A DNA stretch of 64,000 bases from JBFLXR01 sp040757065 (GCA_040757065.1 JBFLXR010000003.1:1-64000); one strand, 5' to 3'; numbered from the stretch's first letter, positions 8,375 through 17,295 are shown. The notes: generated by a model from the sequence alone, not told the origin. Numbers and translations are program-made.

Positions 8375-8572
8375 TTATGCGTAGGGCATCATGGCGCGCA
8401 CGGACGCCGTATTGGTTGCGTGAACCTCAGTGGTACCGCGCAACTGACGTTTGTTCTTGGTGGTCTTCTTGGTCAGAATGTGACGCTTGAACGCTTGGGA
8501 ACGCTTCACGCTGCCGCTGCCGCGGACCTTGAAACGTTTCGCTGCGCCACTCTTGGTCTTCATCTTTGGCAT
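8375..8572 (-). CDS. rpmI: 50S ribosomal protein L35
   Basis: Encodes the 65-aa protein bL35, a small basic component of the large ribosomal subunit. The family pattern is clear: MPKMKTKSGAAKRFKVRGSG, then HILTKKTTKNKRQLRGT. Full length. The start has AAGGAG just upstream (TTAAGGAGTAGCTATG). It is the first gene after the 131-base infC-rpmI spacer and is followed closely by rplT. Confidence 0.98.
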   Translation of the reverse strand: MPKMKTKSGAAKRFKVRGSGSVKRSQAFKRHILTKKTTKNKRQLRGTTEVHATNTASVRAMMPYA

Positions 8573-8703
8573 AGCTACTCCTTAAGTTATGACGTCCGGT
8601 GGTTCCCGGCAGGAACACTTCGTTAACCTTGACATCACTTTTTATCGGGACTGTTTGCACATCCGCCGCTCCGGTCAGCCCCTGCCCGGCACGGCTTTAA
8701 AAC

Positions 8704-9228
8704 TTATTTCTTTTTCAGCTTCGGTGCCAGCACCATAATCATCTGGCGACCTTCCATCTTCGGAAACTGCTCGACTACGCCGTATTCGTCCAGATCTGTC
8801 TTGATCCGCTCGATCAGCTTCATGCCGATTTCCTGATGGGCAATTTCGCGCCCGCGAAACCGCAAAGTAATCTTGGTCTTATCGCCTTCCTGCAAGAACT
8901 TCACGAGATTGCGCAACTTGATGTTGTAGTCGCCTTCGTCGGTACCTGGCCGGAATTTGACTTCCTTAACCTGAATTTGCTTTTGCTTGAGCTTGGCTTC
9001 GTGCTGACGCTTGCTTTCGGCATATTTAAACTTGCCGAAATCCATAATGCGACATACGGGCGGTTGCGCAGTAGGCGCAATCTCCACCAAATCCAGTTCG
9101 GCATCCTCGGCCAGGCGCAATGCCTCATTCACCGATACAATCCCGATCTGCTCCCCCTCTACCCCAACGAGACGCACCTGAGGTGCTGTTATCTGTTCGT
9201 TGATGCGCTGCGATTTTTCTTGAGCTAT
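8704..9228 (-). CDS. infC: Translation initiation factor IF-3, with AUA start codon
   Basis: Encodes IF-3, which binds the 30S subunit and proofreads initiator tRNA and start codons. With an ATA start at 9228-9226 the protein is 174 aa: it begins with the expected N-terminal segment (AQEKSQRINEQI), then the N-domain (VRLVGVEGEQIGIVS), the Lys-rich linker and the C-domain. GGAG lies 8 bases upstream of ATA. No ATG, GTG or TTG precedes the conserved N-terminus; the first standard start is a GTG (9177) that would delete 17 conserved-region residues. IF-3 discriminates against non-AUG starts, so this is the usual autoregulation device. thrS ends 21 bases upstream. Confidence 0.93.
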   Translation of the reverse strand: MAQEKSQRINEQITAPQVRLVGVEGEQIGIVSVNEALRLAEDAELDLVEIAPTAQPPVCRIMDFGKFKYAESKRQHEAKLKQKQIQVKEVKFRPGTDEGDYNIKLRNLVKFLQEGDKTKITLRFRGREIAHQEIGMKLIERIKTDLDEYGVVEQFPKMEGRQMIMVLAPKLKKK

Positions 9229-9249
9229 TGCAAATTCTCCATTACAAAA

Positions 9250-11163
9250 TTAAACCGCGCTTCCCGCTTGCAGTTCGGTTTGCAAACGCCCGATCAGCGC
9301 TTCCACCGACATCTGCCCAAGGTCTTCACCTTTGCGGTTCCGCACGGCAACGAGGCCTGCCGCCTTTTCCTTATCTCCGACAATCAGCTGATAAGGCAAT
9401 CTCTGCAGGCTATGTTCGCGTATTTTATAGGTAATCTTCTCGTTACGCAAATCAAGATGCACACGCAGCCCGGCGGCACGCAAGGTTTCGGTCAACTGAG
9501 ACGCATAATCTTCCTGCGCCTGCGAGATATTCATCACCACCAATTGCACCGGCGACAGCCACAGCGGGAAGGAACCGGCATAATGTTCGATCAGAATACC
9601 GATGAAACGCTCCATCGAACCAACGATGGCGCGATGCAGCATAACCGGCGCTTTGCGGGTATTATCCTCGTCGACAAATTCCGCCCCCAGCCGCACCGGC
9701 AGGTTAAAGTCCAACTGAATTGTCCCGCACTGCCACAGACGCCCCAGACTATCTTTCAAGGTAAATTCGATCTTCGGCCCATAGAAGGCACCTTCGCCCG
9801 GCTGCAAATCGAATTCCAGACCGTTCTGCCTCAGTGCTGCCGCCAGTGCCGCCTCGGCCTTATCCCAAGTCTCGTCGGAGCCGACACGCTTCGCCGGACG
9901 GGTCGACAGCTTGACCAATACATCCTCGAAACCGAAGTCCTTGTAGACGCGCTGCAGCATGACGATAAAGTCTGCCACTTCCTGCTCAATCTGATTCTCG
10001 GTACAGAAAATATGGGCGTCGTCCTGCGTAAAGCCGCGCACGCGCATCAAACCGTGCAGCGAGCCGGATGGCTCGTTACGATGACAGGAGCCGAATTCCG
10101 CCAGTCGCAGCGGCAAATCGCGGTAGCTGTGCAGCGCGTGATTGAAAATCTGCACATGACCCGGGCAATTCATCGGCTTCACCGCGTAATCGCGATTTTC
10201 CGAGGCCGTGGTAAACATGTTTTCCCGGTAGTTTTCCCAATGACCGGATTTTTCCCACAGCGCACGATCCATCATAGTCGGCGTACGCACTTCCTGATAA
10301 CCGTACTCCTGAAAGCGGGCACGCATGTACTGCTCAACCTGCTGCCAGATCACCCAACCGTTCGGGTGCCAGAACACCATACCCGGCGCTTCGTCCTGCA
10401 TGTGGAACAAGTCCAGTTGCTTCGCCAGCTTGCGGTGGTCGCGTTTCTCCGCCTCTTCCAGACGGTGCAAATAGGCGTCCAACTCCTCTTTTTTCGCCCA
10501 AGCGGTACCGTAAATGCGTTGCAGCATTTCGTTGTTGGAATCACCGCGCCAGTAGGCTCCGGCAACCTTCATCAACTTAAAGGCTTTCAGCTTGCCGGTC
10601 GAAGGCACGTGCGGGCCGCGACACAAATCGGTGAACTCGCCTTCGCTGTACAGCGAAACATCCTGATCTGCAGGAATCGAGGCAATGATTTCCGCCTTGT
10701 AATGCTCGCCGATGTGTTTGAAATACGCCACGGCCTCATCGCGCGGCAACACGCGGCGCACCACGGGCAAATCAAGCTTCGCCAGCTCGGCCATCCGCTT
10801 TTCGATAGCGGCCAAATCTTCCGGGGTAAATGGGCGGGAATAGGAAAAATCGTAGTAAAAGCCGTTTTCAATCACCGGCCCAATAGTCACTTGTGCTTCC
10901 GGGAACAGCTCTTTCACAGCATAAGCCAGCAAATGCGCAGTCGAGTGCCGAATCAGCTCCAACCCTTCGGCATCCTTGTCGGTCACGATCGCCAGCGCAA
11001 CATTGCCTTCAATCGAATACGAGGTATCGACCAGCTTACCATCCACTTTACCCGCCAGCGCAGCGCGTGCCAGCCCGGCACCGATGCTTTGCGCAACTTC
11101 GGCGACCGTAACGGGATTTTCATAGCTGCGCTGAGAACCATCCGGCAAAGTAATCACTGGCAT
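9250..11163 (-). CDS. thrS: Threonyl-tRNA synthetase
   Basis: Encodes the 637-aa class II enzyme that charges tRNA-Thr and edits Ser-tRNA-Thr. A TGS domain occupies residues 1-60. The editing domain begins near 65 with the HSTAH motif (73-77). The catalytic core follows, including the zinc-ligand motif MNCPGH and motif 2 RNEPSG. A C-terminal anticodon-binding domain completes it. It is the first protein gene of the operon, 54 bases after tRNA-Val, with a GC-rich hairpin between them. The long open frame on the opposite strand is a composition artefact. Confidence 0.98.
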   Translation of the reverse strand: MPVITLPDGSQRSYENPVTVAEVAQSIGAGLARAALAGKVDGKLVDTSYSIEGNVALAIVTDKDAEGLELIRHSTAHLLAYAVKELFPEAQVTIGPVIENGFYYDFSYSRPFTPEDLAAIEKRMAELAKLDLPVVRRVLPRDEAVAYFKHIGEHYKAEIIASIPADQDVSLYSEGEFTDLCRGPHVPSTGKLKAFKLMKVAGAYWRGDSNNEMLQRIYGTAWAKKEELDAYLHRLEEAEKRDHRKLAKQLDLFHMQDEAPGMVFWHPNGWVIWQQVEQYMRARFQEYGYQEVRTPTMMDRALWEKSGHWENYRENMFTTASENRDYAVKPMNCPGHVQIFNHALHSYRDLPLRLAEFGSCHRNEPSGSLHGLMRVRGFTQDDAHIFCTENQIEQEVADFIVMLQRVYKDFGFEDVLVKLSTRPAKRVGSDETWDKAEAALAAALRQNGLEFDLQPGEGAFYGPKIEFTLKDSLGRLWQCGTIQLDFNLPVRLGAEFVDEDNTRKAPVMLHRAIVGSMERFIGILIEHYAGSFPLWLSPVQLVVMNISQAQEDYASQLTETLRAAGLRVHLDLRNEKITYKIREHSLQRLPYQLIVGDKEKAAGLVAVRNRKGEDLGQMSVEALIGRLQTELQAGSAV

Positions 11164-11183
11164 AATTTCCGACCCTCAAATGC

Positions 11184-11206
11184 AAAGTGCGGCAAAGCCG
11201 CACTTT
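11184..11206 (-). terminator. Hairpin between tRNA-Val and thrS
   Basis: A perfect 10-bp stem (AAAGTGCGGC / GCCGCACTTT) with a 3-base loop. On the minus strand it follows tRNA-Val and is trailed only by TTTGCATTTG, so it may be a leaky terminator that lets some transcription run into thrS. The T-run is better on the plus strand, where no gene precedes it. Confidence 0.5.
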
Positions 11207-11217
11207 TTCTACCAATC

Positions 11218-11294
11218 TGGTAGGCGCGATTGGACTCGAACCAACGACCCCCACCATGTCAAGGTGGTGCTCTAACCAACTGAGCTACGCGCCT
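11218..11294 (-). tRNA. tRNA-Val (anticodon GAC)
   Basis: A complete 77-nt tRNA on the minus strand. The acceptor AGGCGCG pairs with CGCGCCT, followed by A and an encoded CCA. The anticodon stem CCACC/GGTGG encloses TTGACAT, giving GAC. The T loop has GTTCGAGTC. It reads GUC and GUU. Confidence 0.95.
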
Positions 11295-11311
11295 GTCGTT
11301 TAAGGCTGCGC

Positions 11312-11340
11312 ATTCTAACCGAAGTCGCGCCCCGATTCAA
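11312..11340 (-). promoter_or_regulatory. Promoter of tRNA-Val (and possibly thrS operon)
   Basis: On the minus strand TTGAAT (11335-11340), a 17-bp spacer and TAGAAT (11312-11317) make a good sigma-70 promoter ending 17 bases before the tRNA. The -35 overlaps the last codons of the GGDEF-EAL gene. The discriminator is GC-rich. Confidence 0.65.
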
Positions 11341-14168
11341 ACAGCTTTGCGTAAAAACTTCTCGCACTCCTGCGGCGGCACCGGCCGACCGAAGTAATAT
11401 CCTTGCATTTCTTCGCAACGCAATCCGCGCAGGAATGCCAGTTGCGCTTCGGTTTCCACCCCTTCCGCCATCACTTTCAGATTCATCGCATGCCCCATCG
11501 CCGCAATTGCGGTAACCAATGCATCCGAGTCTGCGCCTTTACCGATGTCGCGCACGAAAGCCTGATCGATCTTCAAGCGGTCTAGCGGGAATTGCTTCAG
11601 GCGCGTCAGCGAAGAATAGCCAACCCCAAAATCGTCCAACGCCAAGCGTACGCCCGATTCGCGCAAACGCCGCATAGTTGCGATCAAATGCTCACCGGAT
11701 TCCATCAACATGGTTTCCGTCAGCTCCAACTCCAAATATCCCGGCTCGATCCCGCTTTCCTGTATGCAGGCCTGCACAGTTTCAGCCCAGTCAGCCTGAC
11801 GGAACTGGCGTGCCGAAACGTTGACCCCGACGGGTAGCGACGCATACCCTGCCTCACGCCAGCGACGCGCCTGACTGCACGCTTCGCGCAGCACCCACGT
11901 ACCGATTTCGAGAATCAGGCCCGTTTCTTCCGCCACCGGAATAAAACGCGCCGGAGAAACCGCGCCAAGCTCCGCGCTGTTCCAACGCAGCAGCGCTTCG
12001 AAACTGATAACCCGTCCAGTCGCGGCATCCACTTGCGGCTGATAATGCAGCATCAACTCATCGCGGGAAATCGCTTGCCGCAAATACATCTCCAAGTGGA
12101 GACGCTCTTGCGCATGCCGGTTCATTTCCGGCGTAAAGAACTGGAAGGTATTGCGCCCGCTTTCCTTAGCCCGGTACATCGCCATATCGGCATTGCGCAT
12201 CAGCACCGTCGGCTTCTCACTGTCTTCCGGGAAAATACTCACCCCGATGCTGGGCGTAATGGTCAAGCGGTGACCGCCGATCTGAAACGGCTCAGCCATG
12301 CTGACAATGATTTTCTCGGCCACCAGCGCCGCTTCGCTCTCATGCACCAAGTCCGGCATGATCGCCACAAACTCGTCGCCGCCTTGCCGCGCGATGGTAT
12401 CGGTCGCCCGCACGCATTGCTGCAAGCGCCTTGCCACCGCCTCCAGCAATGCATCGCCGACGACATGCCCCAACGTATCGTTAATATTCTTGAAATGATC
12501 GAGATCGATAAACAGGACGGCGACCTTCTTGCCGATCCGTTTCGAGAACGACAGCGCCTGCGACAACCGATCCGACAGCAAATTGCGGTTCGGCAGACCG
12601 GTCAACACGTCGTAATTCGCCAGATACTGGATACGCTCTTCTTTCTGCTTACGCTCGGTAATATCGGAATAAATGGCGATGTGGTGCGTTACCGCGCCAG
12701 CCTCGTCGCGCACCAAGATCACAATCACCCATTCCGGGAAGATGCGTCCCTGCTTATCCTTGTTCCACAACTCGCCTTCCCAGTAGCCCTCCGCCAGTAG
12801 CTGTTCCCAGAACGCTTTGTAGAATTCGGACGTCTGCTTACCGGATGAGAACATTCTCGGATTTTGCCCCATCACCTCATCCGGTTTGTAACCGGTAATG
12901 GTGGTGAAAGCTTCGTTTACCAAGATAATACGATTACCTGCATCGGTAATGACGATTGCTTCCGTATTATTTTCGAAAACCTTGCCGGCCAGCCGCAACC
13001 CCTCTTCGGCTCGCTTCCGTTCGGCAATTTCCTGCGTCAGATTAGTCACCATGCCGTGGATCGCATCGGACAATTGCGCCACTTCGCCGTCGCCCCGCAC
13101 TACAGGCGGCGTATAGGTCAGTTCGCCTCTGGAAACCTTCTTGGCGGATGCAGTAATCGCCAGAATCGGGCGCGCAATCCGTCCGGCAAGTACCCAGCCC
13201 AGCACCGCAAAGAATATCCCCAACAATGCGCCGGCCAGCAAAATCCGCTGCTGAATCTGCCGGGCAGGCTCAAACGCTTCCGTCACATCCTGACGGAATA
13301 AGGTTACCCAGCCCAAACCGGGATAATCGCGGTAACCGCTCCCCTTGGCAAAACCGACCAGATAGGTTTTACCGTCCCGCCAGCGTTCGATCAAATAACC
13401 GCTGGTTTTGCCGCTGGCAATTGCACGCATCGTCTGCGGTGCAATCTCGGAAAAAGCCGTGCGCGCTTTCACCGGTCCCGCCAGCGTCATACCGTCTTTG
13501 CTCAGCAAGATCAGATCGGTATCGGGCGTGCGCTTGGAATTCAGCATCTCCTCAGCCCAACGCCAGAAAATATGTCCGCAAAGCACCCCCTGCAACACAC
13601 CGGAATGATCGAATACCGGGGCGGCCACATCCAGCAGATAGAACATCTCGCCAGTCGGATTGGGCAACAACTTAGAGAGCAGCAATGCATCGTGCACATC
13701 GCCAATAAAAGGTTTCTCGCGCCCCTGTGTACACCACGGACGCTTGGAAAGGTCTTTCCCCTCGAGATATTTGCCGGTACCTACCGTACCGATGCCTTTT
13801 TCATCGCAAATACCGATCCATGCATAGGCATTGAACGTCGTTTGCAGCTTGGAGAGCAGCTCGCGTTTATGATCGACCGCCACCCCCGGGCTGCGGATAT
13901 CGTCGAGCGTCGCGGCAATCTGAATCTCGCGGTAGCGTTCGAACATGCTCCGATCCAACACATCCACCGTACTCGCTGCCTGACGGGCAAACATCTCGCC
14001 CTGACTGGTCTCGATTTGCTGCTTACTGATGTCGGCCGCGATATAACTGACAATAGTCGACAAAGACAACACGACTGTTGCCATCGTCAGACTGATCTGC
14101 GCCCGCAAGCTGCGCAGCGGGTGAAACTGCCTGAGAATGTGCTGAAAACCCGACATTGCGTCCTTCAT
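11337..14168 (-). CDS. Membrane-bound diguanylate cyclase/phosphodiesterase (Cache-HAMP-PAS-GGDEF-EAL)
   Basis: Encodes a 943-aa c-di-GMP enzyme. A membrane helix near residue 25, a periplasmic Cache-like sensor (to about 310) and a second helix (ILLAGALLGIFFAVLGWVLAG in part) are followed by HAMP, PAS, GGDEF and EAL domains. The cyclase motif GGDEF is intact and is preceded by RATD at the product-inhibition I-site spacing. The EAL domain keeps EALLRW, ELTE, DDFG, LKID and AEGVE. Both activities look possible. ATG 14168 overlaps the mtnA stop (ATGA), so it is coupled to the methylthioadenosine operon; ATG 14156 is an alternative. The frame is open further upstream within mtnA, but that part is not family-like. 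Confidence 0.93.
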   Translation of the reverse strand: MKDAMSGFQHILRQFHPLRSLRAQISLTMATVVLSLSTIVSYIAADISKQQIETSQGEMFARQAASTVDVLDRSMFERYREIQIAATLDDIRSPGVAVDHKRELLSKLQTTFNAYAWIGICDEKGIGTVGTGKYLEGKDLSKRPWCTQGREKPFIGDVHDALLLSKLLPNPTGEMFYLLDVAAPVFDHSGVLQGVLCGHIFWRWAEEMLNSKRTPDTDLILLSKDGMTLAGPVKARTAFSEIAPQTMRAIASGKTSGYLIERWRDGKTYLVGFAKGSGYRDYPGLGWVTLFRQDVTEAFEPARQIQQRILLAGALLGIFFAVLGWVLAGRIARPILAITASAKKVSRGELTYTPPVVRGDGEVAQLSDAIHGMVTNLTQEIAERKRAEEGLRLAGKVFENNTEAIVITDAGNRIILVNEAFTTITGYKPDEVMGQNPRMFSSGKQTSEFYKAFWEQLLAEGYWEGELWNKDKQGRIFPEWVIVILVRDEAGAVTHHIAIYSDITERKQKEERIQYLANYDVLTGLPNRNLLSDRLSQALSFSKRIGKKVAVLFIDLDHFKNINDTLGHVVGDALLEAVARRLQQCVRATDTIARQGGDEFVAIMPDLVHESEAALVAEKIIVSMAEPFQIGGHRLTITPSIGVSIFPEDSEKPTVLMRNADMAMYRAKESGRNTFQFFTPEMNRHAQERLHLEMYLRQAISRDELMLHYQPQVDAATGRVISFEALLRWNSAELGAVSPARFIPVAEETGLILEIGTWVLREACSQARRWREAGYASLPVGVNVSARQFRQADWAETVQACIQESGIEPGYLELELTETMLMESGEHLIATMRRLRESGVRLALDDFGVGYSSLTRLKQFPLDRLKIDQAFVRDIGKGADSDALVTAIAAMGHAMNLKVMAEGVETEAQLAFLRGLRCEEMQGYYFGRPVPPQECEKFLRKAV

Positions 14169-15208
14169 TCCGGGGAAAACAAAGCCCCTAATTGTTTCAA
14201 GTCTGGACGATACACCACTCCCCGCTCGGTAATCAATGCTGTCACCAGTTCGGCCGGCGTGACATCGAACGATGGGTTGCGAACCTTGACACCATCCGCC
14301 GCCCAGCGGCAATCGCGGAAGCCCAGCACTTCTTCCGCCGCGCGCTCTTCAATCGGAATGTGCGCGCCGTCCGGAATGGTCAAATCGATAGTCGACAAGG
14401 GGCAGGCCACATAGAACGGAATATGATGCCGTGCCGCCAATACCGCCACCATGTAAGTACCGATCTTGTTCGCCACATCGCCGTTGGCCGCCACGCGATC
14501 GGTCCCCACCACTACGGCATCGATCTCGCCCCGGCTCATCAGGTAGCCGGCCATATTGTCGCTAATCAGCGTAACGGGAATATTTTCCTGTACCATCTCC
14601 CACGCCGTCAGCCGCGCCCCTTGCAAAAAGGGGCGCGTTTCATCGGCAATCACGGAGATGCGCTTACCCGCCTCTACCGCCGAACGAATCACGCCCAGCG
14701 CCGTACCGTGCCCCGCCGTTGCCAGTGCCCCGGCATTGCAATGCGTCAGCACCCGTGCGCCATCCGGCAACAAATCTGCGCCGTACGCTCCCATCGTCCG
14801 ATTGATGCGCACATCTTCGTCCAGCATCTCGTGCGCCTCGCGCAACAAACGTACGGCGACTTCAGCTGGCGCTGCGTCGCCGCAGGCATCCAAAACCTTT
14901 CGCATACGCTGCAAAGCCCAAAACAAATTCACCGCGGTCGGGCGACTTTTCCCCAGCACATCGAAACCGTGCGTCATGCCAGCATGAAACGCATCCTGAC
15001 CCAGACCTTGCAAACGCAAAGCTTCCAGTGCCACCCCATAGGCTGCCGCCACGCCGATAGCCGGTGCGCCGCGCACCACCATGCTGCGGATTCCTTCCGC
15101 CACGCCGGTCGCCGAGTCGTAGCACACATACTCGAACACAGCCGGCAACACGCGCTGGTCGATCATTTCCAGATGATCGTCCTTCCAGCGCAAAGTCTCG
15201 ACTTTCAC
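14165..15208 (-). CDS. mtnA: 5-methylthioribose-1-phosphate isomerase
   Basis: Encodes a 347-aa isomerase converting 5-methylthioribose-1-phosphate to 5-methylthioribulose-1-phosphate. The family motifs are present: THCNAGALAT with the catalytic Cys, and GTDRVAANGDVANKIGTY with the catalytic Asp. GTG 15208 is the likely start: AGGGGA precedes it, it falls 2 bases after the apt stop, and it gives the usual N-terminus (VKVETLRWK). The in-frame GTG at 15232 lies inside apt and is less likely. It is the fourth gene of mtnP-aldolase-apt-mtnA. Confidence 0.95.
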   Translation of the reverse strand: MKVETLRWKDDHLEMIDQRVLPAVFEYVCYDSATGVAEGIRSMVVRGAPAIGVAAAYGVALEALRLQGLGQDAFHAGMTHGFDVLGKSRPTAVNLFWALQRMRKVLDACGDAAPAEVAVRLLREAHEMLDEDVRINRTMGAYGADLLPDGARVLTHCNAGALATAGHGTALGVIRSAVEAGKRISVIADETRPFLQGARLTAWEMVQENIPVTLISDNMAGYLMSRGEIDAVVVGTDRVAANGDVANKIGTYMVAVLAARHHIPFYVACPLSTIDLTIPDGAHIPIEERAAEEVLGFRDCRWAADGVKVRNPSFDVTPAELVTALITERGVVYRPDLKQLGALFSPE

Positions 15209-15210
15209 CC

Positions 15211-15738
15211 TCAATCCCCTTCGAATTCGCACAGAGCAAATACTTTCTGCCCCATCGCTTCCAATCGCTTACGCCCGCCGACATCCGGCAAATCGATCAC
15301 AAAACAACACTCCACCACTTCACCGCCGATCTGCTTAATCAACTCGATGGCTGCCTCTGCCGTCCCGCCGGTCGCAATCAGATCGTCCACCAGCAGCACC
15401 TGCTCGCCCGCACCGATTGCATCGACATGCAATTCGATCCGGTCGGTGCCATACTCCAGCGTATAGTCGTAGCCGACCGTTTCGGCGGGCAACTTGCCTT
15501 TCTTACGGATCGGCACGAAGCCAACACCCAACGCATAGGCCAGCGGTGCGCCAATAATGAAGCCGCGCGACTCAATGCCCACGATCTTGTCCAATTTCAC
15601 GCCGCGATACCGCGCAGCCAGCTGGTCGATCGCATCGCGGAAGGCTGCAGGCTCTTTCAGCAACGTGGTAATGTCGCGAAACATAATCCCTTCGCGGGGA
15701 TAATGCGGAATGGTACGAATGTACGACTTAATCGTCAT
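15211..15738 (-). CDS. apt: Adenine phosphoribosyltransferase
   Basis: Encodes a 175-aa enzyme that recycles adenine to AMP using PRPP. The PRPP-binding loop VLLVDDLIATGGT and the flexible-loop region (FVPIRKKGKLP) are intact and the length is standard. The ATG 15738 overlaps the aldolase stop (ATGA). Adenine is the product of MtnP, so this gene completes the purine half of methylthioadenosine recycling in the same operon. Confidence 0.96.
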   Translation of the reverse strand: MTIKSYIRTIPHYPREGIMFRDITTLLKEPAAFRDAIDQLAARYRGVKLDKIVGIESRGFIIGAPLAYALGVGFVPIRKKGKLPAETVGYDYTLEYGTDRIELHVDAIGAGEQVLLVDDLIATGGTAEAAIELIKQIGGEVVECCFVIDLPDVGGRKRLEAMGQKVFALCEFEGD

Positions 15739-16391
15739 GTCGGCTCCTGTTTTTTGTAACCTTTGAATTGTTCGCGCACTTCAGCCATTTGCTGCGGCGT
15801 CAGAATGTGCGGCGAAGCCACCTGAGCTGCGCGCCAGTACAGTTCGCACAGAAACTCAGTCTCTTCCGCCACGGCATACGCCTCTTCCAGATCGCGCCCG
15901 GCGGCAATCATGCCGTGATTCGCCAACAGACATGCTTTCTGCCCGCGCAGTGCCTCCAGCGCATGATTGGACAGGGCCTGAGTACCGAACAAGGCATACG
16001 GTGCGCAACGGATTTCGCTGCCGCCCGCCATCGCCACCATATAATGGACGGCAGGCACATCGAGACGCAGACAAGCCAAGGTTGTGGCAAAAGTGGAATG
16101 GGTGTGCACCACGGCATGCAAGTCGGAACGCTGCTGCAAAATATCGCGATGGAAGCGCCACTCGCTCGAGGGTTTGCCTCCACCGACCACCTCACCTTGT
16201 AGAGTCATCTCCACCATACTGTCCGGTGTCATCTGCTCGACCGGCATGGCGGAAGGCGTGACCAGAAATCCGTCGCCGCAACGCACCGACACGTTGCCGG
16301 AAGTACCCCTGTTCAGCCCGCTTGCCAGCAAACGCTGCGCTGTGTGCAGCAAGGCAAGACACAAGGACTGTTCGGCGGAAAGATCATTCAT
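15735..16391 (-). CDS. Class II aldolase/adducin-family protein, probable methylthioribulose-1-phosphate aldolase or dehydratase
   Basis: Encodes a 218-aa zinc enzyme of the class II aldolase fold. GNVSVR near residue 34 is the phosphate-binding region, and HTHS near residue 100 supplies metal ligands with a later His in the ANHGMIAAG stretch. The substrate follows from position: it is translated by ATGA overlap between mtnP and apt, with mtnA next. In the classic methionine salvage route the family member is MtnB (dehydratase). In the DHAP shunt it is an aldolase yielding DHAP and 2-methylthioacetaldehyde. mtnC, mtnD, mtnE or mtnK are not in view, which favours the shunt. The frame is open upstream to 16514 but ATG 16391 fits the coupling. 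Confidence 0.8.
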   Translation of the reverse strand: MNDLSAEQSLCLALLHTAQRLLASGLNRGTSGNVSVRCGDGFLVTPSAMPVEQMTPDSMVEMTLQGEVVGGGKPSSEWRFHRDILQQRSDLHAVVHTHSTFATTLACLRLDVPAVHYMVAMAGGSEIRCAPYALFGTQALSNHALEALRGQKACLLANHGMIAAGRDLEEAYAVAEETEFLCELYWRAAQVASPHILTPQQMAEVREQFKGYKKQEPT

Positions 16392-17278
16392 GATGCGGCA
16401 CGATTCAGCACACGTCCGGCAATACCGGAAAGCTTTTCGACCATAACCGGATCGCGGGCATGGGGCGCAGTCATCACAGCATATTCCAGCGCGGAACGAC
16501 AGCCGCAGCCACAAGCGTCAGCATCTGCACCAATCTTCGGCACCGCATGCTTCACCAGCGTACGGGCGTTATCGGCATTCGCCAGCAGCACTTTCACGAT
16601 CTGATCCACTGTCACCGCGCCATGATCTGGATGCCAGCAATCGTAATCGGTGACCATCGCCACCGTGGCGTAGCACAGCTCCGCTTCGCGTGCCAGCTTC
16701 GCCTCCGGCATGTTGGTCATGCCGATTACATCGCACCCCCAGCTCCGGTACAACTCCGACTCCGCCTGTGTGGAGAACTGCGGCCCTTCCATCACCAAAT
16801 AGGTGCCGCCGCGTACTACAGAAATACCCGCTTCGCGGGCGGCCGCCTCGACATGTCCGCCCAGACGCGCACACACCGGATGCGCCACCGACACATGCGC
16901 CACCAGCCCGCTCCCGAAAAACGATTTGACCCGTGCGAAAGTGCGGTCAACAAACTGATCTGCAATCACAAAAGTGCCCGGCGTCAAATCCTCGCGCAGC
17001 GAACCGACCGCGCTGACCGACAACACATCCTGAACGCCGACTTGCTTCAGCGCGGCAATATTGGCGCGAAAATTAATTTCCGACGGCGCAATGCGGTGAC
17101 CCCGCCCGTGTCGCGGCAAGAACGCTACCGTTTTACCGTCCAGTTCACCGAACAACAATTCATCAGATGGTTCGCCGAAAGGCGTTTCGACCCGCTCCCA
17201 ACGCTTATCGGTCAGCCCTTTGATGTCGTAAACCCCGCTACCGCCGATCACCCCGATAGTCGCTTGCGATTGCGCCAT
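16388..17278 (-). CDS. mtnP: S-methyl-5'-thioadenosine phosphorylase
   Basis: Encodes a 296-aa phosphorylase cleaving methylthioadenosine to adenine and 5-methylthioribose-1-phosphate. It starts with the nucleoside-phosphorylase phosphate site GVIGGSGVYD; it has PRHGRGH, and MTNMPEAKLAREAELCYA, which belongs to the MTAP branch. The length is normal with a short Cys-containing insert near the C-terminus (DACGCGC). It heads the mtnP-aldolase-apt-mtnA-GGDEF/EAL run and lies 17 bases after glgA, so the operon may start further upstream. Confidence 0.95.
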   Translation of the reverse strand: MAQSQATIGVIGGSGVYDIKGLTDKRWERVETPFGEPSDELLFGELDGKTVAFLPRHGRGHRIAPSEINFRANIAALKQVGVQDVLSVSAVGSLREDLTPGTFVIADQFVDRTFARVKSFFGSGLVAHVSVAHPVCARLGGHVEAAAREAGISVVRGGTYLVMEGPQFSTQAESELYRSWGCDVIGMTNMPEAKLAREAELCYATVAMVTDYDCWHPDHGAVTVDQIVKVLLANADNARTLVKHAVPKIGADADACGCGCRSALEYAVMTAPHARDPVMVEKLSGIAGRVLNRAAS

Positions 17279-17295
17279 ATCCGCTCCGAAAATGG

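Noticed and set aside
8836..11223. 795-codon open frame opposite infC and thrS
   Set aside because: It spans two well-identified genes on the other strand and the tRNA spacer, and has no recognisable domain.
14169..14312. Longer N-terminus for the GGDEF-EAL protein
   Set aside because: These 48 codons lie in the mtnA coding end and do not resemble a signal or membrane anchor; the ATGA overlap start is better.
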